Below are positions 54,022 through 64,000 of a stretch of 64,000 nucleotides of DNA, piece after piece (within the stretch, counting starts at the first letter, position 1; each line of letters opens with the position of its first letter). The position numbers were made by a program, and so were the translations under genes. The notes below the pieces were generated by a model, which was not told the origin of the DNA, searched no databases, and worked only from the letters and a program-made list of their open reading frames with translations. The stretch is taken from positions 210,856,709-210,920,708 of the forward strand of contig CM057009.1 of assembly GCA_029891345.1 (NCBI GenBank), given 5' to 3'. Source of the DNA: Dryococelus australis (taxonomy: Eukaryota; Arthropoda; Insecta; Phasmatodea; Phasmatidae).

Positions 54022-54572
54022 TGTTAGTCCCATGACTCCTGAAATCATGCGCTGTATCACACGCTATTTTTCCGTCACACGATTTCGATACCACACTTTG
54101 GGGCCGTGTGCAAAGTTCCAGTTCATTGGTTGACGCCCTAACCTTGCTCTCTCATTGGTGGGCGACTCTTCTCGCCCTGACTTCTCATTGGTGAGAGACT
54201 GCTTATGTGTGACGTCTTGGTGGAGGGAGACGTCTCCATACTACACTCATGTTGCTTTATTATACCATGCATGGCCTGAAGGGAGACTTCAGCAGAGGAC
54301 ACCAGAGATTGTACATCACCACCTGGGATGACTCGCCTGGGCTGCGCTGAGACTCCACTCTCCTTCACCACTGCTGATATATCATGTTATTGCTTCTATT
54401 GCCGTTATTTTATATTAACAATTCCCATGTCATCTTCCGCTGCATCGCCAAGTAATTAGATGTATAACTAAAAGTGTAACAGTTTCAGTGTTTGATTTAA
54501 TTAAAAGTGTTAAATTGACTTAGATTATTTCTTATTGAGAGTTTGTGCTCAGCCCTAGACTGCTCGGGCACC
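54022..54572 (+). repeat. 5' LTR of an env-bearing gypsy-type element (limits approximate)
   Basis: Directly upstream of a primer-binding-site-like sequence lies a promoter-like region: three ATTGG boxes (54124, 54153, 54187), two inside a tandem ctcattggtg repeat, and a TATA-like ttattatacc near 54257-54266. A T/A-rich stretch before 54540 could carry the polyadenylation signal. The start is guessed from TGTTAG at 54022. The 3' LTR is not in the window, so neither boundary can be confirmed by comparison. Confidence 0.5.
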
Positions 54573-54578
54573 ATAAAC

Positions 54579-54597
54579 TGGTGGCAGCGTTTTGGAT
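54579..54597 (+). promoter_or_regulatory. Primer-binding-site-like sequence
   Basis: tggtggcagcgttttggat begins with TGG a few bases past the inferred LTR end, as expected for a tRNA-primed element. tRNA identity undetermined. Confidence 0.5.
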
Positions 54598-54739
54598 AGT
54601 TACTCCAGGCGGCTATAACTGAACCCACTTCGAAGGGTTATAGGTTGTAGGTGATAGGTGTTATGCCGTTGAAAACCGTGTTAGGTTTTCCTCCGATGAA
54701 TTGAAATTCAGTTGCTTTGTTTTATTTGCACGTTGTGTT

Positions 54740-56499
54740 ATGAATGCGAATCATGAAGTAGTAATTGAGCTGAGCAGTGTTGCTGAGTGGGACTTTTTAA
54801 TGTGTCCTGAAGCATTTAGGATTGTGCGCATTTCAGTTGACGAATCTAATACAATAGAAAGAAAAGATTTGCAGGATTATAATGAACACTAGTACTGTAA
54901 GAAATCATATTGTTTTAATGTTGAGTATGTCCACGGACCTATGAATAACAGAGTAACTGGTAATGCTGATTGTCACATAGATTTTGAAGATATAACACAG
55001 CACACTTGGGCTAGAGTTGAATATTGCAGAAATTATCTGGATTCAGCTCCACTGCTTTGCTGTATTTTGCAAAAGCACTAGACGTTATGCTAACGTGCTT
55101 ATTATTTTTTCAGAGGCAAGAAGGGAAAGTAGTAGAGTTTACAGTTCTGATAATATACGTAGTTTTAACTAGGGTTTAGAAGAACATTCATATAAATTGA
55201 TACAGAAATTTTGTCAAAAGCACACATCTTTCCTCTTGTCCCAAGTAGAGCCATTTCGTGCTAAGTTGAATGCATTAACTACCGGTTCAAGACTGGAACT
55301 AGCTTTCAAGGGAAAACCAAAGTGATCTTTTCCAACTCCCGCATATAAATTATACATGTATGAAAATTCTTCTGGACGCGTAGTGTTGGAAATGGACATT
55401 CATATTGTAAAGAGGTTCATACCTAGACATCGTGTTTATCCAGAATTTGAAATAGAAAGGCTTGACCCAGTTGCAAACACAGAGCCTTCGACTTCACAAG
55501 ACGCAAAGGTAGAACGTGAGCAAGTGTCTACTAGTTCTTCACATTCGGAACATATTGCTGTTCCTAAGAGAGAAAATTTGAACATGATTCATGAAAATAA
55601 ACCTACAAGTAGTAGTACTCATTACGATACTCCGAAGAAACGGAGTCACGCTCGTAAGACTTGGATATCTCTTTCGAAATTAAATGAATAAAATTCAATA
55701 AGTTGTAGTAACACTTTTCTGGTTGACATGGAAGATGAAAGACGTCGTCAACTAGCCCACGCGATACCAGCTCAAACTCAAGTACCAGCTCAAGTTAAAG
55801 ATTTGGCGATTATTTCATTAGTAGATTTGTAGATAGATGTCGTAAATTATGTAAGAAAACAGTTCCATATATCGATGAGCCTGAGAAACAGGAAATTTTG
55901 AATCAGGTAGCTGAAAAGAGGTTATTAGCAGCTTTCACTTACGGGTTACAAGGTAACGTAGGTCAGCACAGTTAAGATATAAGATATCACAAACCATGGA
56001 CGAAGCTGAACGCATGGCTATAGCCTTAGAGGTTACAGAGGCACATCAGGAATGCAGAACAAAATTTGATGATCCTCAGAGGAGGAGAAAGGTGTATAAC
56101 ATAGTCTCCCAGCAAACAAGTGTGGCACGGGGTAACGCGAGATGTGGTGAAAATACTTCCATTAACAGAGGTTTTGGAAGAGGTTATAACTCATATTACC
56201 GTGGTTTGATTGATAGCAGTAACAGTAGAAAGAGTCTATCGAGAGCAGGTGTTTCTCCCAAGAACATGAGTTACAGACAAGAACACGTCAATAACTGTAA
56301 TATTAGATGTTTTAACTACGAACGTTTTGGGCACATGATCAGAGAATGCCGAAGTTTCGGAACCCCACAACGAGCTCACGCACCTAGGAATGAAGGGCAC
56401 GGCATTAGAGAAACTAGCGAGAATATAGGTAGTAATCAACCAAACACGAGAACACGAGTGTCAGCCCCGGGCACCATATGGCGGCAATTACAGTTGTAG
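54740..56499 (+). pseudogene. Gag of the env-bearing retroelement, decayed
   Basis: Fragments begin at the ATG 54740 with a beta-rich segment, then a region to 55690 with a Ser/Thr/Glu-rich tail. A stretch near 55900-56060 has a helical Y-x-I-S-Q-T-M-D-E-A-E-R-M-A-I-A-L pattern typical of the capsid/nucleocapsid junction of gypsy gag. The zinc knuckle at 56308-56349 reads C-F-N-Y-E-R-F-G-H-M-I-R-E-C, with tyrosine for the second cysteine. The frame ends at 56497-56499, overlapping the protease start at 56478, a usual gag/pol overlap. Multiple stops before 55996. Confidence 0.6.
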
Positions 56500-57761
56500 A
56501 AGGGAAAGAGACCATAATATCAGTTCTTGTCGAGGGCCAGTCTCACTCATTCTTAATTGACACAGGGTCCGATATATCTCTCGTTCGACCCAGAATCAGC
56601 GGGAATATTATCGATGAATCTCAATTAGGAGTGAAAGGCGTAACTGGAGACACTCTCTAGATCGCAGGTACTCAGTATGTAGAGTTGTGGGTGAATGGCC
56701 AATGTTACTCATATTGGTACCTTGTGTGCGCATCACAGCTTCCTTCCGAGGGAATACTTGAAACAGATTTTCTCCGCTATTATGATGCCAGAATCGACTT
56801 GAAAGAACAGACATTGTATCTCCAAAATACGTTTTATTTAGATACATATAATTCAATAACTTGCATAATTGAGAAAGAGCAGCGGAAACAAGCTGAGAGC
56901 CTAGGCCATCTCTGAACTTGGATCCAGATCTGTGAATGGTAATCAATACAATGAAGTGAAAATTATACAGCACACGATTCTGCCACCAAAATTGGAGACG
57001 GTGATAGATATTTATTTGCACACGGCAGGTTGGGATGCTGACTCAAAATTGCTTCTTATCAAACCGACATTAAAGAATGTACCGGGCATCCATGTGGCAA
57101 CTTAATTCTTACCGGTAAGAGTCTCCCAGAGAATGAGGTGTATAGTAGGAGCAGTATGGCTAGAAACTCTATAGGGACATGTAATAGATTCAGTGAAACG
57201 AATCTGGAGGACGGGGTGACCAACCGTCAGGATACCTGTGTAGTCGAAAAGAAGGCACTTGTGAGGGTGAGTGACCAGTGTGTTATCCCCTTTGTTTCAG
57301 GGCAAAGGGATGTGTCCCAATGTTTCGTGCCTCATCACGATCACGTCAAAGGGGGCAAGAGGACATGGTGTCCTAGTCGAGCGGAAGATGCAGGAGCGAC
57401 ATGTGAAGTAGGCGGTCATGTTGAGAGGACTACTGACAGGGTAGGTCAAGCTGAGGGTTCAAGGAAACCTCACAGAGCGTTAGTAAAATCAGCAAATGCA
57501 GTGACAAAAATCGTGAACATTACTAATGAGATGCTCGTCGTGCCAAAGGGTAATGTAATAGGATTTGCCACACTTGTCAGTGACGTTGCTGAAGTACTAT
57601 ATGTAAATAGCGTATCCCGAATATCCGAGAGAAGTTGTATAAATCTTGGGTCAGAACAAAGTGATTTTATGTCGCCACAAATAGAACCATGGGAGAAAAT
57701 CCTTGCAGATGTCCCTAGAAACAAATATAAAAGTGTTCGCTTCCAGGCTCCGAAGCAGTAA
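56478..57761 (+). pseudogene. Pol N-terminus: retropepsin and linker
   Basis: The protease region begins at 56478 and shows the active site I-D-T-G-S-D-I-S-L-V near 56557-56586. A TAG at 56658-56660 interrupts it, and the same frame resumes (56685-56915). The second half has an I-L-E-T-D-F-L block near 56754-56774, like the I-L-G-x-D-F-L flap/helix of gypsy proteases. After a break comes a 207-codon open frame (57138-57761) with a P-K-G-N-V-I-G-F-A block near 57541-57570, typical of the pol linker before RT. Known role: cleavage of Gag-Pol. Confidence 0.7.
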
Positions 57762-57836
57762 TCCCCTCGAGTTGTGTTAGCCATAAAGTGAGTGAATTAG
57801 TTAGCGAGGTCACAGAACAGGACAGATTTTGTCGCT

Positions 57837-58350
57837 GTGTCCCCAAAATCCGCCGAGATAGTGTATGACGAGCAGATGCAGTTCCGATTCCAAATGAAAC
57901 CCCCCCCCCCCCCCGAGTCATGTCGTAAAAGTTTGATATGTCGTAATAATAGTCGTGATAAAAGTTTGATATGTGATGACAAAAAGTTGAAGGGTCAAGA
58001 TAATTTGAGATGTCAGAGTAATGTAAAAAGTAGTAAAAACAGAGAAGTTAACTTTGAAAGTACGTGCATAAATGAAAAATTGGTACCGATGTTAGATAGT
58101 TCACGTAAAATGGGAATAAATGAGCCGAATTATGTACAGAATCAAGGTAGTCAGAGTTGTGAAACTCGCACAGAAAATACGTTTAAATCATCGAATGGAG
58201 AGAATTAAATATTAAATGTGCCAAATTGTTTAGTGACTCAAGGTAGTCCGTGTTTTGAAACTCACACAGCAAATAATAGTGAATCAGTGAAGCAGAAGGG
58301 TAAAATGTTACCAGCGCTACCAAAAGATGAATTTAAAGAGGTAGAGAAAA
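57837..58350 (+). pseudogene. Pol linker segment with C-run
   Basis: An open frame (57837-58208) rich in Asn, Ser and Lys begins with a proline run encoded by about 14 C residues (57901-57914), a slippage-prone tract that probably shifted the pol frame. Low complexity; no domain recognised. Confidence 0.4.
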
Positions 58351-58351
58351 A

Positions 58352-59750
58352 TTGTTAGAATATGTGTTAATGAAGTTTGCATATATATTTCAAGTGGAAG
58401 ATAGTTCAAATTTTGGGTGCACGAACTTATCGAATCATAAGATAGATACAGGAGAGGCCAGACCAATAAAACAGAATCCATACAGAGTACTGCATGCATT
58501 GAAACCAGTAATTGCAGAGCAAATAAATGACATGATTGTTAAAAATATTATTTCACAGACTAAATCACCTTGGCAGTTTCCCGAAGTGATGGTGAAACAG
58601 ACAAATAAAGATGGTTCTTTTAAATAAGATTATGTATTGAATTCCGTCAATTAAATAAAGTTACGAAGCAGGATCCTTATCCAATTCTGAATGTCACAAA
58701 GATGTTAGATTCCTTGCATGGGTCGAAATATTTTTCAACATTGGACTTAGCGAGTGGCCACTTCCAAATTGAGCTAGAAGAGAGTGATAAGGAGAAAACT
58801 AGTTTTGGTACATTCATGGGGAAATATGAATTTAATAGACTCCCGTTTGGACTGTGTAATGCCCCAGCTACATTTGAAAGGTTAATGGAGAATTATGTTC
58901 TAACAGGTTTGTTAGGTGATCAGTGTTTAGTATACCTTGATGACATTATAATATTTAGTAGTAATGTGCTAGAATATGCAGAGCGCATGTGTAAAGTTTT
59001 GTAAAGACTAGGGGAAGCTAATTTGCGAATCCAGCCTAGCAAAGTGTTCATTTGTACAAGGTAGTGTAGAATACTTAGGGCATGTTGCAAGTTCAAAAGG
59101 CATAAAATCAAATCAGAAAAATCTACAAGCAATTAAAAAACTCACCAGACCTAAAAATTTAACAGAAGTTCACTCAGTGGTAGGTTTATTTCAGTATTAT
59201 AGGAAATTTGCGGACATTGCAAGACCATTGACGAAATTAACTTAAAAAGATGAACCATTCATTTGGGGTGCAGAATGAGAGGAAGCTTTTAAAATGTTAA
59301 GAGAAAAATTAATTTCATATCCGATTCTTGTATATCCAGATTTTTCGCAACCATTTATTGTGAATACAGATGCTAGTAATTATGCCATAGGCGCTGTCCT
59401 GTCTCAAATGAACGGACACAAGAAACCAATCGCTTATGCCAGTAGACAATTAAATACAGCACAAAGGAATTACAGTACAACAGAAAAAGAATTGTGCGCT
59501 TTAATTTTTGCCACATAACAGTTCAGAGCATATTTGTACAGACGTAGATTTACCGTTATTACTGATCATGCTGCATTAAGATGGTTACTGAATTTGAAAG
59601 ACCCTAGTTCGAGACTCACTCGATGGGCACTTCGTTTAGCAGAGTTTGATTTTGAAGTAGTCCATAAACCAGGCAAGAAACACGGGAATACAAATTGTTT
59701 GTCGCGAATGGTAAATGCGATAAATTCGGAAGATTTTACTAGAGAAATAA
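58352..59750 (+). pseudogene. Reverse transcriptase and RNase H
   Basis: RT begins near 58440 with the I-D-T-G-E-A-R-P-I block, then the S-P-W-Q-F-P block near 58565-58582. After a TAA at 58625-58627 comes F-R-Q-L-N-K-V-T near 58640-58665. The clean part 58702-59004 has F-S-T-L-D-L-A-S-G-H-F, L-P-F-G-L-C-N-A-P-A-T-F and the catalytic Y-L-D-D near 58932-58943. A TAA at 59002-59004 and frame changes follow. RNase H starts near 59340 with V-N-T-D-A-S and has T-E-K-E-L near 59482-59496, I-T-D-H-A-A-L near 59558-59578 and C-L-S-R-M near 59695-59709; a TAA lies at 59516-59518. Catalytic residues of RT are kept. Confidence 0.85.
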
Positions 59751-61242
59751 TTAAGAAAGCACAGAGGGAAGACGAAACATGTCAAAGTATAATTAATAAG
59801 GCAGATAAGAGAAATGTCTTTATTGATAGGGAAGGCATCCTATACAAACGCGAAGAGAACAAAATTTTAGTAGATGTTCCAAAGTCGCACATGATCAGAG
59901 TAATTAGTCATCACCATGTCACTCCATTTTCTGTTCACCAAGGCATGAAGCGAACTCAAAACCTCCACAAATCTTTGTAGTTGTGGCCAACATTGACTAA
60001 AGATGTAGATGAATATATTGTGAGGTGCGATGATTTTCTTAGGAGAACAAGTATGAAAATGACAAAAGCACCATTAGGTTCCTTACTGCAAGTAAATTCC
60101 CCATTTCAGTAGGTATCTTTAGATATTTTAGGTCCCTTACTGATGAGTAAGAAAGGGAATAAATATGTGATTACATTTATTTATTATTTCACAAGGTACT
60201 GCGAAGCGATACCAATTCTCGATCAAACAGCAGAGATGGTAGCGAAATATTTTGTACAGCAGATTATTTTAAGGCATGGTTGTCCTAAAAGCCTGCTGAC
60301 AGATCAAGGGAGAAATTTTGTGTCTAGGTTGATGTTAGAGACATGCAAAGTGTTAAAAATTAAGAAGTTACAGATGACCCCTTCAGACCACAATGTAATG
60401 GACGTGTTGTGAGATTTCACTGAACCCTAGTGGACATGACATCTCATGTAAATGAATACAGTAGTAAATGGGAAGAATATTTGCCATATACAGTGCACGC
60501 ATATAGGACGGTTCCTCATTCAGTGACGGGTTATAGCCCACACTATTTGTTTTATGGGAAAGAAGTTAGGCTATCCCCTTTAGGTGAATTGAGTAGTCAG
60601 CCTAATGTGCTAGAAGGAGGTATGACAGCCAAGGAACACGTAGAAATTTTGAAGTAGCTAGCGAAAGGAATAAAGTAGTTTTTGAGAGACAAAAAGAGTT
60701 ATGACAAGAAGTCAAAATCACCAGATATTGAGGTAGGTGATTACACGTATTTAAACACACCAAGTGTTAAGAAAGGCTGAGTATCTAAGTTTCATAATAA
60801 TTTTTGGTCTGGACCTCATAAAATTTTGAGAAAACTGAGCTGTCACATTTGAAGTATTTTATTAGACAAGAAAAAAGTTATTGTGCACAGTGATAGATTA
60901 AAGTTGTCTAAAAATTCTACAGAGCCAAGCAGCTCGTGTCCAGGCCCAGACACAATGTGTAGGGAAAAAGCCCCGCGGATTATTGATGAAGTAGAATTAG
61001 TTGAAAAATTTTGCAATAGTGAAAGTTATAAAGAATTAAGTGAAGAAAATATAGGCTCAAAGTCATGCCCAATTTTAGCAGACCTAACAGAGTTAGCAGA
61101 AATACGTGAAGTAGAGGAAATAAGTGTTGAATGCCCTAGGGACGACAGCAACATCAATGATTGTGAGTTTTTTGACAATGTAGAAACTGATGACGTTTGG
61201 GAACCGTCGCGTTATTTAAAAGGGAAAATTTGGAGAAAATAG
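59751..61242 (+). pseudogene. Integrase and pol C-terminus
   Basis: The N-terminal zinc-binding region has two histidines near 59900-59945; its C-x2-C pair reads C-D-D-F, so one cysteine is lost. The core shows L-D-I-L-G-P near 60118-60135, L-T-D-Q-G-R-N-F near 60296-60319, and the glutamate block shifted by one base near 60385-60420, where valine (60409-60411) stands for glutamate. An S-V-T-G-Y-S-P-H-Y block near 60520-60547 and V-H-S-D-R-L-K-L-S near 60880-60906 mark the C-terminal domain. An acidic tail ends at 61240-61242. Stops at 59978-59980, 60655-60657 and elsewhere. Strand transfer would be impossible with this core. Confidence 0.75.
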
Positions 61243-61389
61243 GTGAACCTAGTGTCAAGGATAATTTGCGTTCAAGTGTAAGAAATCCCTCAATGGAAGA
61301 GGAGGAAGCAGAAATAAGTGATGCATAGCCTCAGAGTATAATGTAACCTAGAATTAAATGATAATTATGAGTTCAATGTGAAAAATTAA

Positions 61390-63307
61390 ATAAGAGATAT
61401 ATTGGTTTGCATTGCAGATCACACCATAGGCGCTGGCGTGATTCTGGTCCAAGGAATGGACGTCGTATTAACAGGAGACATGGACGATAGTGCTAGACAT
61501 ACCCATTAGAAAATTGGAGAGTATTAATTAGGAACCAACTGAACATGATTAAAGAGATGAAGTTTTCTGGCAACCATGCGATTGAAAAACCACATTCAGA
61601 GACAGATGTTCTTGATAGACTAATTGCAGAAATAGAGGAGGAATTAAATGAATTAACTTTGATGTTACCCAGAAAATAGTCTCGCGAAAAGAGAGGTCTG
61701 ATAGATGCAGGTGGTAGTATTCTGAAATTTTTATTTGGCACACTTACCAAAGATGATTATGTCCGTATTCACCAAGTCACTAGTGAGTTGGGGACGAGAC
61801 AAGAAAAATTGATTCATATAGTAGAGAAACAATTAACTTTCGTGAAAGGAGGGATGAATGCCAGAGTAGAGAAAAACTCTAAGGATGTAGGCATTTTAGC
61901 AAACGAGTTAGTGAAAGTAATAAAAACCTTGAACCACATGACTGCTTGGAATACTTTAACGACCTCAATGATTGAAAGAAATCACAGAACAATTAGCGAT
62001 CGAGGCGAAGAACTTATATACAGTAGTTTGCTGAGAGAATTACAATTAACTCTTCAGTCTTATAAACAAGAGGTAACAAAAATAAAAGTGGCATTGGATA
62101 TCATAGTGACTAGTAGGTTACTCACTTTGTTATTAACTCCAGGAAATTTGTTAGAAATTATTTGAGATATTGCTCTTACATTACCCGCGAACAAGACTTT
62201 GATAGCAGGAACAGATTTAGATCAGGTTTCCAATTATTATGAAGTAACGATGGTACATGCACTTGCTACAATTGATAATATACAGATGATAATTGAGTTT
62301 CCTTTGAGATCCGTGAATAGGTATTTCACAATTTACAAAGCTCACACTTTCCCAGTGTTTGAGAGAAATTTAGAGAGATATGTTCAGATAGTTCCTGATG
62401 CACCTTATATCGCGCTGTCAGAGAACAGGCAATTTTATGCGTTAATGTCTGAAGCAGACATGAGTCAATGTAAAGGCGGGATTAATATAGTTTGTCCAGC
62501 TAATGTCCCGACGTTTTCCATAAAGGTTCCGAATTGTCTAGTGAATGTAACATTGTCACAACATCGTTACGATTATAAAATGTGTAAAAGAAAAGTTCTA
62601 ATTAACTCATTCGTACCAGTGTTTATCAGGTCAGTAGAAGGTGATAGTTGGATTTATTCAGTACCGGGAAGGATGAAAGGTACTAAAATGTGCCCCTATG
62701 AAAAGAGTGAAGCATGCGTGGTGGAGGAGTGGATCTCGGCGCAGGGAGTCATGTCCCAGGTAAGCAGGTGTCTAATAACTAATGAGAGAATTCAGTTGTT
62801 ACCATACAGTAACAAGGTAACACATCAAATACAAAGTGAATGACGTCAAGTTCTCTCCAGTTCAGTCCTTATTAACAAATAGTGAACAAGTATTCGTTGC
62901 ATCCATAAAAACTGACTTCAATATTAGTCTGTCAGATCTAAATACAGAATAAGATGTACAGTTGAATCATCTTATGCCAGACATTCAAGATTTAAAACAT
63001 AAAGGTTTTGAGACAATACATTGAATGCCACAGTCACTACTTGGTGGAGTTTGTTATGATGGGATGTCTGGTACTCGTCATCTGGTTCCTGAAATGGCGC
63101 CTGTGTGAGACACTGACCAGGTGTTCACGAGCCTGCCTCCCACGTCAGAAGGTAGCTGAGACCACAGAGCCTGCCCAACTTCTCGAGGATCAAGCAGATG
63201 CAATGGAGATGTGTGCTGGTTCAAGCACAGTTCCAGCCCCGCAGCCAACATCGAGGATGACAGCCACTACTTGCTTTAAGAATTCCATGATAAGTCGAAG
63301 TGATTAA
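61390..63307 (+). pseudogene. Env-like fusion glycoprotein, decayed
   Basis: The gene follows pol, as in errantivirus-like elements. An N-terminal segment (about 61410-61660) is split by frame changes and a TAG at 61677-61679 just before a furin-type cleavage motif R-E-K-R (61683-61694). A glycine-rich fusion-peptide-like stretch follows, then a long helical region (61788-62162), TGA at 62163-62165, and a cysteine-bearing ectodomain (62199-62843). After a frame change a transmembrane helix (about 63040-63100, M-G-C-L-V-L-V-I-W-F) and a cytoplasmic tail run to 63305-63307. Architecture resembles the baculovirus F / errantivirus Env group. The stops and frame change prevent an intact product. 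Assigned from architecture, not from a search. Confidence 0.65.
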
Positions 63308-64000
63308 ATATTGATGCCCAGAGGCAAAATTAAGTAGAGTCAGTGAAAAGCAGAGTATAGTGAGCGGAATTTTAAAAATTTAATGCTACAGCAAGTAATA
63401 TTACACTAGGAATCCGATATTCCAGAGAGCAACAAACATAAAATGTCCTAAATGTTTATTCAATTGTTTGATTGATTTTTTGAAGATAATTTAATGAACA
63501 TAAGATACGTTGTGTTATGAACATATATATTACACGAAATGATATTTCCTTGTTCAATTACTCCATGAACATTACAAATAAATGATGATCAAACTATTTA
63601 ATAGTCTTGGTACGCTAGACAGAGCTGTAAAAAATGTTTGTAATAAGTGTTGATGCTTAATGTTATCCAATATGTATATTGTGTATGAGATTTTTTTCAG
63701 CTGAACTTTGGAAAATTACAAAGGCGAACTTAAATAATGAGGAAGGTGACATGGTACTCCCCATTTTGAGTTCTGTTAATTTTAAAGTTATTTGATGGAA
63801 CAGTAATTAACTCATTCCCTTTTATTAACTTTAATTATTCTGTTGACCACAAGTATGGAAGCAATTTCATAAAGCATCAAGAAAGAAGACTCCTGTGTCA
63901 ACATCACTGCTACACCAATGGCTGTTAGTTGGTCAACCGGAAAACTTGAATTTCCGTTACTGGCGAGTCCACATCCTGTTTTTTCTGATAGAGCAGTTGC
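63308..64000. other. Region after env, no second LTR seen
   Basis: AT-rich sequence without a motif. I compared it by eye with the 54.0-54.6 kb LTR and saw no match, so the 3' LTR lies beyond the window or is lost. Confidence 0.4.

Overview
The window is eukaryotic, most likely arthropod, repeat-rich DNA. There are no bacterial operons or ribosome-binding sites. Almost every recognisable coding stretch belongs to a transposable element of a metazoan type (Tc1, Tigger, hAT-like and mariner-like DNA transposons, Ty3/gypsy elements, a CR1-like LINE and Polinton/Maverick elements). Nearly all are broken by stops, frameshifts or later insertions. I could not fix the species. No complete host gene was found; the only host-gene candidate is a small exon-like block near 12.3 kb.

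Layout. 1-3 kb: anonymous DNA, then a decayed gag/protease-like remnant. 3.0-11.7 kb: a Tc1-like transposon split by a complete but decayed gypsy element (LTRs 3686-5230 and 9535-11204) with a CAGT target duplication. 11.7-16.2 kb: an exon-like inverted duplication, a tandem repeat, a hairpin, a gypsy RT remnant, and an LTR with primer site and partial gag. 16.2-18.9 kb: a Tigger/pogo-like element. About 18.9-40.9 kb: a very AT-rich Polinton/Maverick with double-jelly-roll capsid protein, minor capsid-like protein, A32-type ATPase, adenain-like protease, retroviral-type integrase with chromodomain, protein-primed family B DNA polymerase, a PLA2-like protein, a fibre-like repeat protein and two BRO-N genes. 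Its capsid gene is split by a 1.96-kb LTR-like insertion, and the 5' part of its polymerase gene is split by a CR1-like LINE (about 34.83-39.76 kb; ORF1 with PHD finger and esterase, ORF2 with endonuclease and RT). 40.9-43.5 kb: a second, more GC-rich Polinton polymerase remnant. 44.7-45.5 kb: a hAT-like remnant. 45.8-48.2 kb: a mariner-superfamily element with long inverted repeats. 48.6-51.5 kb: a degenerate array with a period of about 280 bp. 54.0-63.3 kb: a gypsy-type endogenous retroelement with gag, pol and an env-like gene.

How the parts relate. The elements are nested, so insertion order can be read: gypsy after Tc1, the LTR-like block after the Polinton capsid gene, CR1 after the Polinton polymerase gene, and the 14.9-kb LTR after the RT remnant. 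The Polinton genes would together form a self-synthesising, virus-like element (replication, integration, capsid assembly, packaging, maturation). This copy is dead: catalytic residues of both integrase and polymerase are replaced and most frames are interrupted. All functional calls rest on reading motifs by eye, not on database searches.
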